A stretch of 64,000 nt of DNA from Candidatus Manganitrophus noduliformans (GTDB lineage: Bacteria > Nitrospirota > Nitrospiria > SBBL01 > Manganitrophaceae): assembly GCF_012184425.1 (NCBI RefSeq), contig NZ_VTOW01000005.1, positions 124,001 through 188,000 on the forward strand, given 5' to 3'. Made by a program: the position numbers and the translations under genes. Positions 52,290 through 59,892 of the stretch are shown in pieces (position 1 is the first letter of the stretch; each line of letters starts with the position of its first letter). The notes under the pieces were generated by a model, which ran no database searches, had not been told where the DNA came from, and worked only from the letters and a program-made list of their open reading frames with translations.

Positions 52290-54908
52290 ATGTTGCCCGT
52301 ACATGAGCACGCCCTGGAAAAGAAAACCCTGATTAAAAAAAAATGTGCTAAAAGAATGTTTAACTTCGGACTGTCGCTGGCAGCATTGATTCTGTTGGCT
52401 CCCGTCTTCATCCTGATTGCCATTGTCATTAAGTTGACCTCCAGGGGGCCTTTATTTTTCACACAGGAGCGAATCGGGAAAAACTTCGCTCCTTTCCTAA
52501 TCTATAAATTCCGAACAGTTGAAACCTTGTCGGGAGATCCCGGCCAGGCGTCCTGCCATCGGGTTACCCGAATCGGATCTCTCCTTCGTTCGTGCAAACT
52601 CGACCGGCTTCCGCAGCTGATTAATGTACTTAAGGGAGAGATGAGCTTGGTTGGTCCTCGCCCCGAATTGCAAAAACATGTAGATCTGTTCCGAAAGGAT
52701 TACGAAACAATTTTGTCGATCCGGCCTGGAATGACCGATTTTGCGACCATTGAAATCCGGGATGTCTCCCTTCTTTTATCAAAGGTGGATGACCCGGAAG
52801 CTTATTACATCAATACCGTTTTGCCTAAGAAGATCAAATTGGCCAAACAGTATGTGTACCAACGAAGCCTTGCTCTTGATGTGAAAATCCTCTTCACCAG
52901 CGTGATGGCTCTCTTGCTTTGTCTACCTTTCCCATTCTCAAAAAAAGAAGGGGCCGAAAAGAAAACCATCAAAGAAGTGATTGAGAAATATAGAAAGGGG
53001 ATTATCATTTTTATTCACGCTATGGCTATTCTATTATCGAATTGCTTCGCATTCTTGCTCCGATTTGACGGGAAGGTTTCTCCTAATGAAATCAATCTCC
53101 TGATAGTCACTCTCCCGATTGTTCTTCTGATGCGGTTGTTTGCTCTGCAGTATTTCGGGCTTAATCAAGGGCTTTGGCGTTATGCTAGTATTCAGGATTT
53201 GATTGACCTTGGGTGGGCAATACTTGCCAGTTCAATTGGAATTTGGGGGGGAATTACGTTCCTGTCAATAAATGGATATCCTCAATCTGTAATTTTGATC
53301 GACGCGATTCTCCTCTTTTTGCTCTTGGCCGGCTTTCGGGTTACGAAGAGAGTCTATTCGGTCCTTACACAAATAGAAATCGGAGCTCGACGAGTTTTAA
53401 TCATTGGTGCCGGGAATGCCGGAGAATTGGTTGCTCGGGATATGATGCAAAACCCCTCCTATAATCGTCAGCCGATTGCCTTCATTGATGATGACCCTAA
53501 GAAAATATCCTCAAAAATTCACAGCATCCCAGTGATGGGAAACAGTAACCAGTTAGAAAGGGTCGTCCAGACATTGCATCCGGATGAGATCCTCATTGCC
53601 ATTCCTTCCGCAGGTCAGAAGCAGTTAAAAGGAATTATTAGCCGATGTAAATCTTTCGGTATTCCTATCAAATTTCTTCCTAGTTTGACCGGGCTCCTGG
53701 GCGGAAAAGTCTCGATCACAGATATTCGAAACCTGGATATTGAAGATTTAATCGGAAGGCGCGAAATTGAAATTTATGATCCTCAGGTTGAGTTTAAAAT
53801 AAAAGATAAAAGAATATTAATCACGGGTGCGGGAGGATCCATCGGATCCGAGCTTTGCCGTCAAGTGGCCGCTTTCCGTCCTGAACTTCTGATCCTTTTT
53901 GAAAGGAGTGAAAACAATCTCCACCATATCCAGGTCGAGCTTTTGGATAAATTCCCCGGCATTTCTCTCAGCGTCGTTTTAGGAGACATCCTCGACGAAG
54001 AAAAACTTCATCAGGTTTTCTCCATGTATCGTCCTCACGTCATTTTTCATGCGGCGGCCTATAAACATGTTCCGATGATGGAAAGCCATCCCCTGGGGGC
54101 GGTCCAAAATAATATCTTGGGAACCTACAATGTGATCCAAATGGCGGATCAATACGGCGCGGAAGATTTTGTGCTGATTTCGACTGATAAAGCGGTTCAA
54201 CCCACCAGTGTCATGGGCGCGACCAAGCGGGTGGCCGAAATGCTGGTTCGATATTTTAATCAACAAAGTAAAACCAGATTGGTTTCGGTTCGTTTTGGAA
54301 ACGTTCTCGAGAGCAATGGAAGCGTCGTTCCGCTCTTCCGTGCGCAGATCAAAAAAGGAGGACCGGTCACTGTTACTCATCCTGATATCAAGCGATACTT
54401 TATTACCATTCAAGAGGCAGTTCAGCTTGTCTTGCACGCGGCGGTTCTTGGAGAAGGAGGAGAGACTTTTGTTTTGGATATGGGGGATCCGATCAAAGTT
54501 ATCGATATTGCCAGGACAATGATCATTCTATCCGGGTTTTCCCCGGATGAGGATATCCCGATTCAGATTGTCGGCTTGCGGCCGGCGGAAAAACTGGTTG
54601 AAGGCCTTTTCGAAGAGGCAGAAAAGGTGACGCAGACCCGCCATGAAAAGATACGGGTGGCGCAAAATGGAAAGGTCACAGATGAGTTAATGTCTTATGT
54701 TAAAAAATTTGCAAGCATGGATCATGAGACAGACCCGAACGAAATCAAAATAACACTGAAAGAACTCATACCGACGTATCAGAACGACTCTCTTCCGTCT
54801 CACGCTTCTAGCAAAACACCTTCTGCCTGGGACGATGCTTCACCGAACAACTCGCTATTTCCCGCCCCAACGCGGCCCCCTTCGTCTGAAACGCCTCTGT
54901 ACCACTAA
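52290..54908 (+). CDS. Fused phosphoglycosyl transferase and CapD/FlaA1-type dehydratase
   Basis: An 872-residue fusion. Residues ~15-215 are a sugar transferase (KRMFNFGLSLAALILLAPVF, FFTQERIGKNFAPFLIYKFR, LKGEMSLVGPRPELQ). The usual Asp-Glu dyad reads Asp105-Arg106 in KLDRLPQLINV. About 240-370 has four membrane helices, and ~370-840 is a CapD/WbpM-type UDP-sugar 4,6-dehydratase with GAGNAGELVARDM and ILITGAGGSIGSELCRQVAA for NAD(P), and STDKAVQPTSVMGATKRVAE for catalysis (Met in place of Tyr, as in WbpM). The C-terminal ~30 residues are Ser/Pro-rich. The dehydratase half looks functional and supplies 4-keto-6-deoxy sugar for the aminotransferase. The transferase half may be inactive. Base composition is visibly AT-richer than the ebo region. 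Confidence 0.9.
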   Translation: MLPVHEHALEKKTLIKKKCAKRMFNFGLSLAALILLAPVFILIAIVIKLTSRGPLFFTQERIGKNFAPFLIYKFRTVETLSGDPGQASCHRVTRIGSLLRSCKLDRLPQLINVLKGEMSLVGPRPELQKHVDLFRKDYETILSIRPGMTDFATIEIRDVSLLLSKVDDPEAYYINTVLPKKIKLAKQYVYQRSLALDVKILFTSVMALLLCLPFPFSKKEGAEKKTIKEVIEKYRKGIIIFIHAMAILLSNCFAFLLRFDGKVSPNEINLLIVTLPIVLLMRLFALQYFGLNQGLWRYASIQDLIDLGWAILASSIGIWGGITFLSINGYPQSVILIDAILLFLLLAGFRVTKRVYSVLTQIEIGARRVLIIGAGNAGELVARDMMQNPSYNRQPIAFIDDDPKKISSKIHSIPVMGNSNQLERVVQTLHPDEILIAIPSAGQKQLKGIISRCKSFGIPIKFLPSLTGLLGGKVSITDIRNLDIEDLIGRREIEIYDPQVEFKIKDKRILITGAGGSIGSELCRQVAAFRPELLILFERSENNLHHIQVELLDKFPGISLSVVLGDILDEEKLHQVFSMYRPHVIFHAAAYKHVPMMESHPLGAVQNNILGTYNVIQMADQYGAEDFVLISTDKAVQPTSVMGATKRVAEMLVRYFNQQSKTRLVSVRFGNVLESNGSVVPLFRAQIKKGGPVTVTHPDIKRYFITIQEAVQLVLHAAVLGEGGETFVLDMGDPIKVIDIARTMIILSGFSPDEDIPIQIVGLRPAEKLVEGLFEEAEKVTQTRHEKIRVAQNGKVTDELMSYVKKFASMDHETDPNEIKITLKELIPTYQNDSLPSHASSKTPSAWDDASPNNSLFPAPTRPPSSETPLYH

Positions 54909-55126
54909 TCAAAACCGAGTCATTTTTTTATTATTTCCCCTTCAAATAATCGGTCCGGCAATTGCAATTCTCAGCCGTCGAATTCCAATCAATATTCGAC
55001 GAAGCGTGATCCTAGAGGAACGGATGCCACTAACCACGCTCATTCTGTCTCACAGATGATTTGCATGGAGTGGCAATGTTCGCGAACGATTTCCGATTTG
55101 CTTGTATTCTGCAAAATATTGCAAGA
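54909..55126 (+). other. Intergenic region after the fusion gene
   Basis: About 215 bases with no supported gene and no classic terminator. The 3' part contains a run of TGCAA-like motifs that continues into the next gene. Confidence 0.4.
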
Positions 55127-55152
55127 ATGCTGCAAGGTTTTGCAGAAATTTG
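55109..55152. promoter_or_regulatory. Phased TGCAA/TTGCA motif cluster
   Basis: TGCAA occurs at 55110, 55120 and 55131, TTGCA at 55140 and TTTGC at 55149, so one motif about every ten bases on the same helix face. CTGCAAAA (55109-55116) and TTTTGCAG (55138-55145) are an exact inverted pair. This looks like an operator array for a cooperative regulator, or AT/TGC-phased bent DNA, upstream of the secreted paralogues. Confidence 0.4.
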
Positions 55153-55630
55153 CCATAGAAAGGTTATTTTTTTCTATGTTATTTCTCATCTTTTTACTCA
55201 GCTCCTCATCGTAGATCAAGTGGCAGCTGAGGAGCGTACCCCCCCTTCTGACGTCCGCGTCGGACTTTATTTCAATTACTACCTTCCCAGCTATACAAAC
55301 ACCCCTCTCTTCATCCGAAGGCAGTGCGGCTGCCAATTGGGATACCAAACAGGAGTGGTTGTTCAGTCGCCGATGTTCTGGCGGCTTTGGTTCAATTTCC
55401 ATGGGTATGTCCTGGGCGCCAGCCCGAGCATCGCCCAATCGCCGGAGCAGTTCGGGTCCCGATTCGAATTTCATGTCCGCTTTGAACGATTCATTTTTCT
55501 ATTCGGGCATCATGGCGAGTGGGATGTTTATCGTTCATCGAATTTCCCGACACATTCAAAAGAGGGAAACTACATCAGTACGGGCGGACTTCGGGAGACT
55601 TATATCGGCATTACCTGGTTACTGCGTTGA
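55127..55630 (+). CDS. Secreted CxC-motif protein, paralogue 1
   Basis: An unknown protein of about 167 residues. A signal-like segment (VIFFYVISHLFTQLLIVDQV, cleavage near VAA) is followed by VRVGLYFNYYLPSYTNTPLF, RRQCGCQLGYQTG and RFIFLFGHHGEWDVYRSSNF, ending LRETYIGITWLLR. The alternating aromatic/polar pattern suggests a small beta-barrel or beta-sandwich on the periplasmic side of the outer membrane. The start is uncertain: the frame runs up to a TTG at 55061 but crosses the motif cluster; ATG 55127 gives a reasonable signal peptide. It is a tandem homologue of the next gene. Confidence 0.65.
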   Translation: MLQGFAEICHRKVIFFYVISHLFTQLLIVDQVAAEERTPPSDVRVGLYFNYYLPSYTNTPLFIRRQCGCQLGYQTGVVVQSPMFWRLWFNFHGYVLGASPSIAQSPEQFGSRFEFHVRFERFIFLFGHHGEWDVYRSSNFPTHSKEGNYISTGGLRETYIGITWLLR

Positions 55631-55662
55631 GGTATTTTGATGTGGGGTGAGAAGGGAAGAAT

Positions 55663-56157
55663 ATGAATTTATGCAATCGACTGAAAAAAGAGATTTTCCT
55701 GATTTTGTTCACTATTATTTTTCCGACACTGATGGTTGATCAAGCGATCGCCCAGGATGAGGCCTCTCCGTTGGATACACGGGTGGGTCTTTATTTCAAT
55801 TATTACTTCGAGAGATATACGAACACCCCTCTTTTGATCCGCAGAGACTGCACCTGCCAGCTCGGCTATCAAACCGGGATCGGGATTCAAAAACGGTTCT
55901 TCTCGAAAATGTGGCTTAATCTGCATCCCTACGTCCTCGGCGGGACACCGGGAGCGGGGGAGAGCCACGAGCAATTCGGGGTCCGGATGGAGGGACAGTA
56001 TCGCCTCGACCGCGTCACCTTCCTGATCGGCGTGCATAATGAATGGAACGTCGATCGGCCTTCCAACTTTCCGACGACCTCCCGGAATGGAAACGATGTG
56101 GGAACGGATGGCCTTCGGGAGACCTACGTCGGGATCACCTGGTGGATTAAACCATAG
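55663..56157 (+). CDS. Secreted CxC-motif protein, paralogue 2
   Basis: A 164-residue protein clearly homologous to its upstream neighbour: TRVGLYFNYYFERYTNTPLL, RRDCTCQLGYQTG, GVHNEWNVDRPSNFPTTSRN and GLRETYVGITWWIKP align without large gaps. A typical signal peptide (FLILFTIIFPTLMVDQAIA) is present, and GGGAAGAAT precedes the ATG. I do not recognise the family. The shared Cys-x-Cys could form a disulfide or metal site. The repeated strand pattern and terminal aromatic resemble small outer-membrane barrels. They may belong to polysaccharide export or be independent. Confidence 0.8.
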   Translation: MNLCNRLKKEIFLILFTIIFPTLMVDQAIAQDEASPLDTRVGLYFNYYFERYTNTPLLIRRDCTCQLGYQTGIGIQKRFFSKMWLNLHPYVLGGTPGAGESHEQFGVRMEGQYRLDRVTFLIGVHNEWNVDRPSNFPTTSRNGNDVGTDGLRETYVGITWWIKP

Positions 56158-56166
56158 AGACGGGGG

Positions 56167-57018
56167 TCAGGAGACGGAGCGACCGATCAGCGTCCGGGCA
56201 ATGACTTGACCGCGTCCCCACCAGGAGAGCCGGATCTGCCGATCCAAAACGGTAAAGGGATCTTTCTCGATCCGGTCGATCAGGGCCACGTAGACGTTCC
56301 GCATCAAAGAGACCGACAGGCGCGCGTCCGCCTCGATCATCGGAATCAACTGGGCCGATTCGTTGAAGTAGTTTCGGATGCGGTCGCATTGAAACCGCAT
56401 CAGCTTCAGAAACGCCTCGTTTTTCACCCGCGCCGTCAATTCCTCCTCGGAATAGCCGGCCGCTTTGATTTCATCCAACGGAAGATAAATCCTTCCGCGT
56501 CCCAGATCTTCTCCGATGTCCCGGACGATGTTGGTCAGCTGCAGCGCCGTGGAGAGGGCCCGGCCGTAAGCGACCCCCTTCGGGTCGCGATAACCAAAGA
56601 CGGGCAGGGAGAGATCTCGGATGGTCGTCGCCACCAGATCGCAGTAAACCATCAGTGAATCAAAATTTGGGTAGCGGTTGTAGAGGAGATCCATCCGGCA
56701 TCCCTCGATCAACCCCTCAAAACCCTTTTTGGGGATCGGATATTTCTTGATGGCGTCTGCCAAGGCGACGGTGATCGGATGGGTCGGCTTCTGTTGATAG
56801 CAGCGATCCAATTCTTCCTGCCAACTTTTCAGAAGTTCTTCGAGTGCCGCCTCCTGCGCTTCATCGACGATGTCGTCGGCGTACCGGCAGAAGGCGTAGA
56901 CGGCATAGATCGCATTTTGCTTCGACGGGGGGAGAAAGCGAAAGCCGACCGAGAAGTGGGGGCCGCAGCGGTGGGTCAGCCGGCGACAATACTGATAGGC
57001 CTCTTCCACGGAGATCAT
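56167..57018 (-). CDS. hpnD: HpnD-like squalene/phytoene synthase
   Basis: A 283-residue trans-isoprenyl head-to-head synthase. First Asp-rich motif AFCRYADDIVDEA (DDxxDE, 48-53); second motif NIVRDIGEDLGRGRIYLPLD. The phrase EAYQYCRRLTHRCGPHFSVG is typical of HpnD, which makes presqualene diphosphate for hopanoids; phytoene synthases are close relatives. The ATG overlaps the stop of the flavoprotein gene (ATGA), and the frame extending upstream to 57243 is an artefact. The companion is not a typical HpnE, so the product may be something other than squalene. Confidence 0.85.
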   Translation of the reverse strand: MISVEEAYQYCRRLTHRCGPHFSVGFRFLPPSKQNAIYAVYAFCRYADDIVDEAQEAALEELLKSWQEELDRCYQQKPTHPITVALADAIKKYPIPKKGFEGLIEGCRMDLLYNRYPNFDSLMVYCDLVATTIRDLSLPVFGYRDPKGVAYGRALSTALQLTNIVRDIGEDLGRGRIYLPLDEIKAAGYSEEELTARVKNEAFLKLMRFQCDRIRNYFNESAQLIPMIEADARLSVSLMRNVYVALIDRIEKDPFTVLDRQIRLSWWGRGQVIARTLIGRSVS

Positions 57019-58160
57019 GGCTTGATCGGCCCCAGCTCGGGATGAGAGGAGACCGGCTTGTGCCGGCACCAATGGGGGGAGAGACGATGGGCGCACCGAC
57101 CGGCCCGCTGCCATCCCCATTTTAAGATCGGCAGGGCCAGACGCTTCCACCAGGAAGGGCGGTGCCACCCCCCGAGGTAATCTTGAAGATCGCCGCGTCC
57201 GGCCTGACGAATAAAGAGACTGAGCCCCCGATTGCCCCCCCATTCGTAGAGGAACCGGTTGACGACGCTGATCTCCTGCGCCGGACCGAGCGCCTCTTTC
57301 CAGAGGCGGTCATAGGAGGTCTTCTTTAAGAGGCTCTCCGCCGCCGCATACCCGGTCGTCAGCGCGTAGCGAATCCCCAGTCCGAAGAGATAGTCTTGAA
57401 ATCCGCCCGCCTCGCCGACAAAATAGCGTCCGCTCGCTTCAGCGGATGCTTTCAAGCTGAAGTTCATGAAAGAGTAAGCGGTCCGGTCGTTCTCGATCGG
57501 AAAAAAGGTTAACTCCTGAAACCGCTGCAACGAACGGTCGAAGTAGTAATTGATTCGGGAGAGGTCCCGGGTGATCGCGCAACCGAAGGTGGCGATGCCG
57601 TCTAAGACAAAAAGGTAAGCGTAACCGCCGGGGGAGAAGTTCATGTCGAAGAGAACCCAGACGGTGTCGGGGAGGGAGGTGGTGAAAGTCATCTCCTTCG
57701 CAAGTCCGTCGGGAGTGGCCGGCCCAGTGGCGATGATGTCGGCCTCTTCCGGTTTGATCCGCGTTTGGTAGTGGATCTTTGCTCCCGCCGCAAGCGCCTG
57801 TGTCAGAAGGCCCCGGTCGAGAGTCTCCCTCTCGCTTCCCCGCCGAATGAAGTAACCGAAGGGCCGGCGGCTCCCAACCTCTTGGGAGCGAAGCCGATGA
57901 TCGAAGAAGAGCGCCTGCCGGACCGGACGGATGAAGAAGTTCGTATCCAGACCGAACCGCTTCAACATCTCCAGGGCATCTTCTTCCCGGCTCATGTTTT
58001 CGATCACCTGAAAATCGCCGATGAAGCGCGCCCCGACGGCTTTACGCCCTTCAAAGAGGTCGACCTCGTAGCCGGCCTTGGCGAGGACGATCGCCGCCGT
58101 CAGTCCCGACGGTCCGGCGCCGGCGATCTTGATTTTCGGTCCTGTCTGTCCTACGATCAC
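57015..58160 (-). CDS. Geranylgeranyl-reductase-like FAD oxidoreductase
   Basis: A 381-residue flavoprotein. The FAD-binding motif is IKIAGAGPSGLTAAIVLAKA followed by GYEVDLFEGRK. The late FAD segment reads YFVGEAGGFQDYLFGLGIRY, matching geranylgeranyl reductases and related NAD(P)/FAD oxidases. It starts at GTG 58160 behind GGGGATAAC. It is cotranscribed with the HpnD-like gene, so it probably reduces or oxidises the polyprenyl product. It differs from the amine-oxidase-like HpnE normally paired with HpnD. The Cys/His-rich C-terminus (AGRCAHRLSPHWCRHKP) is unusual. Confidence 0.8.
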   Translation of the reverse strand: MIVGQTGPKIKIAGAGPSGLTAAIVLAKAGYEVDLFEGRKAVGARFIGDFQVIENMSREEDALEMLKRFGLDTNFFIRPVRQALFFDHRLRSQEVGSRRPFGYFIRRGSERETLDRGLLTQALAAGAKIHYQTRIKPEEADIIATGPATPDGLAKEMTFTTSLPDTVWVLFDMNFSPGGYAYLFVLDGIATFGCAITRDLSRINYYFDRSLQRFQELTFFPIENDRTAYSFMNFSLKASAEASGRYFVGEAGGFQDYLFGLGIRYALTTGYAAAESLLKKTSYDRLWKEALGPAQEISVVNRFLYEWGGNRGLSLFIRQAGRGDLQDYLGGWHRPSWWKRLALPILKWGWQRAGRCAHRLSPHWCRHKPVSSHPELGPIKP

Positions 58161-58189
58161 GTTATCCCCGCGGATGCTCTTCTTTTTGC

Positions 58190-58218
58190 TTTACCGCAGG
58201 GATTCTATCCAATATAAT
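58190..58218 (+). promoter_or_regulatory. thyX promoter
   Basis: TTTACC (58190-58195) and a perfect TATAAT (58213-58218) are 17 bases apart. Transcription would begin near 58225, about 36 bases before the thyX ATG. It overlaps a minus-strand promoter. Confidence 0.45.
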
Positions 58219-58230
58219 ACGGGCTGTCAA
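58202..58230 (-). promoter_or_regulatory. Promoter of the flavoprotein-hpnD operon
   Basis: On the minus strand a consensus TTGACA (58230-58225) and TAGAAT (58207-58202) have a 17-base spacer. Transcription would start near 58195, with a ~35-base leader to GTG 58160. It shares most of its DNA with the thyX promoter, so the two cannot be occupied together. Confidence 0.55.
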
Positions 58231-58260
58231 ACGGAAGAACCCGATAAATTGGACATAAGA

Positions 58261-59805
58261 ATGAGTGATCGTTTTCTCTCTCCGGAGCCGGTCGTTGTTT
58301 TAGAGAAGGCCTTTGTCCGGCCATTCAAAAACTTCGTGGCAACAGCCAAGACCTGCTATTCCGGAAAAGGGGTCGTCCGCGATGAAGACCTCATTGAGGG
58401 TTATGAGCTGCTGGCCCAGAGCATTTATCAGGCGGGCCATCATACCACCCTCCAGCACGCCCACTTTCAATTCACCCTGACCAATGTCTCCCGGCAGTTT
58501 ATCTGGTCGTTCCTTCACAGCCATCCTTTCTATAATTCCGAACAGGTCAGCCAGCGCTACGTCGCCGTCAAGCCGGAGAGTTTTTCGATTCCGCCCCTCT
58601 CGGGAGAAGCGCTGGATCTTTACATCGCCGGCGTCCACGAGCAGATGGAGGCGTATAAGAAACTGAACGAGATGCTCCTGCCGCTGGTCGATGCGGAGTA
58701 CGCCCGGCTTTTCCCGCGCCAGCGGAGAAACTTCAATCGGGATGTCAAAAAAAAGGCGCAGGAGATCGCCCGCTACGTCGTTCCGATCGGTGCTTTCGCC
58801 TATCTTTATCACACGATCTCCGGGGTCACCCTCCTCCGCTATTACCGGCTCTGCCGGCAGTACGACACGCCGCTGGAGCAGCGGCTGGTGGTGGAGAAGA
58901 TGGTTCAAGCTCTCCTCGACTTTGATCCTGAATACAAAAAGATCCTGGAGCAGCCCCTTCCGATCGAATCGACGCCGGAGTATCAATTCTATCAAGGTTA
59001 TGCGGAAGGGATGACGGCGCAGGCGACCGAGCGGTTTCTCGACGAATTTGATGTTTCACTTGAAGGACGGGTCTCCAAACTGATTGATTATAAGGTGAAC
59101 CAAGAGGCGGTCCTTGCCCAATCGGTTCGGGAGGTGTTAGGGGTGCCTCGGGCGGCGCTCGATGATGCCGCGGCAATCCGCCTGGCGCTCGATCCGGGGG
59201 AGAACCGATTGCTCGGAGAATCGCTCAACCTGACGACCCTCTCGAAGATCAGCCGGACCCTCTTTCATCCTTCTTACACCTTCCGGAAGAAGCTTTCGCA
59301 TACCGCCGACTCTCAGGATCAACGGCACCGGATGACCCCGGCTTCCCGGCCGATCCTCTTTGCGCATACGAGCGATCGGCCTGATTACATTACGCCGGCG
59401 CTGATCAAAATCGATCCCAAGATCGAGGCATATTATCAAGAGGTGATGTCCCAGTGCTGGGACCGCTTCGCCCGGATGAAACGGCTTGGCGCCCCACTGG
59501 AGTATGCCCTTTATCTTTTGCCGAATGCGCTCTCGATTCGATTCACCGAATCGTCCGATCTTCTGAATCTGCACCACAAACATGCGATGCGCCTCTGCTA
59601 TAACGCCCAGGAGGAGATCTGGCGCGCCTCTCTCGATGAGGCGCAACAGATCAAGGAGGTGAATCCGTCGATCGGAAGTTACCTCCTTCCCCCCTGCACC
59701 CTGCGGAACATGGCCGGCACCCGCCCGGTCTGTCCGGAAGGGGAGCGCTACTGCGGCGTGAAGGTATGGCGCCTCGACCTATCTGAATATCAACGAATCC
59801 TCTAG
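58261..59805 (+). CDS. thyX: FAD-dependent thymidylate synthase, duplicated form
   Basis: A 514-residue protein made of two ThyX-like halves. The N-terminal half has HHTTLQHAHFQFTLTNVSRQ and SEQVSQRYVAV, and the C-terminal half has DQRHRMTPASRPI (an RHRxxxxSR form of the ThyX motif) and LPNALSIRFTESSDLLNL. ThyX methylates dUMP with methylene-tetrahydrofolate and FAD. Single-domain forms of ~220-250 residues act as tetramers; the fusion probably provides two half-sites in one chain. ATG 58261 was chosen because the longer frame crosses the divergent promoter. Confidence 0.9.
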   Translation: MSDRFLSPEPVVVLEKAFVRPFKNFVATAKTCYSGKGVVRDEDLIEGYELLAQSIYQAGHHTTLQHAHFQFTLTNVSRQFIWSFLHSHPFYNSEQVSQRYVAVKPESFSIPPLSGEALDLYIAGVHEQMEAYKKLNEMLLPLVDAEYARLFPRQRRNFNRDVKKKAQEIARYVVPIGAFAYLYHTISGVTLLRYYRLCRQYDTPLEQRLVVEKMVQALLDFDPEYKKILEQPLPIESTPEYQFYQGYAEGMTAQATERFLDEFDVSLEGRVSKLIDYKVNQEAVLAQSVREVLGVPRAALDDAAAIRLALDPGENRLLGESLNLTTLSKISRTLFHPSYTFRKKLSHTADSQDQRHRMTPASRPILFAHTSDRPDYITPALIKIDPKIEAYYQEVMSQCWDRFARMKRLGAPLEYALYLLPNALSIRFTESSDLLNLHHKHAMRLCYNAQEEIWRASLDEAQQIKEVNPSIGSYLLPPCTLRNMAGTRPVCPEGERYCGVKVWRLDLSEYQRIL

Positions 59806-59830
59806 GATTGCCCGGAGAGATAATCGTTGA

Positions 59831-59859
59831 TTGACACTCATCAGACAGCTTGCTAGTAT
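59831..59859 (+). promoter_or_regulatory. Promoter of the MBL hydrolase gene
   Basis: A consensus TTGACA (59831-59836) and TAGTAT (59854-59859) are 17 bases apart, starting 25 bases after the thyX stop. The expected start is near 59866, 27 bases before the ATG. Confidence 0.55.
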
Positions 59860-59892
59860 TAGCTCGTGGTTTTTCTTGATCTAGGAAGAAGC

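Noticed and set aside
54930-55110. Sigma-54 promoter upstream of the secreted paralogues
   Set aside because: TGGCA occurs at 55070 but no TTGC element follows at the required distance.
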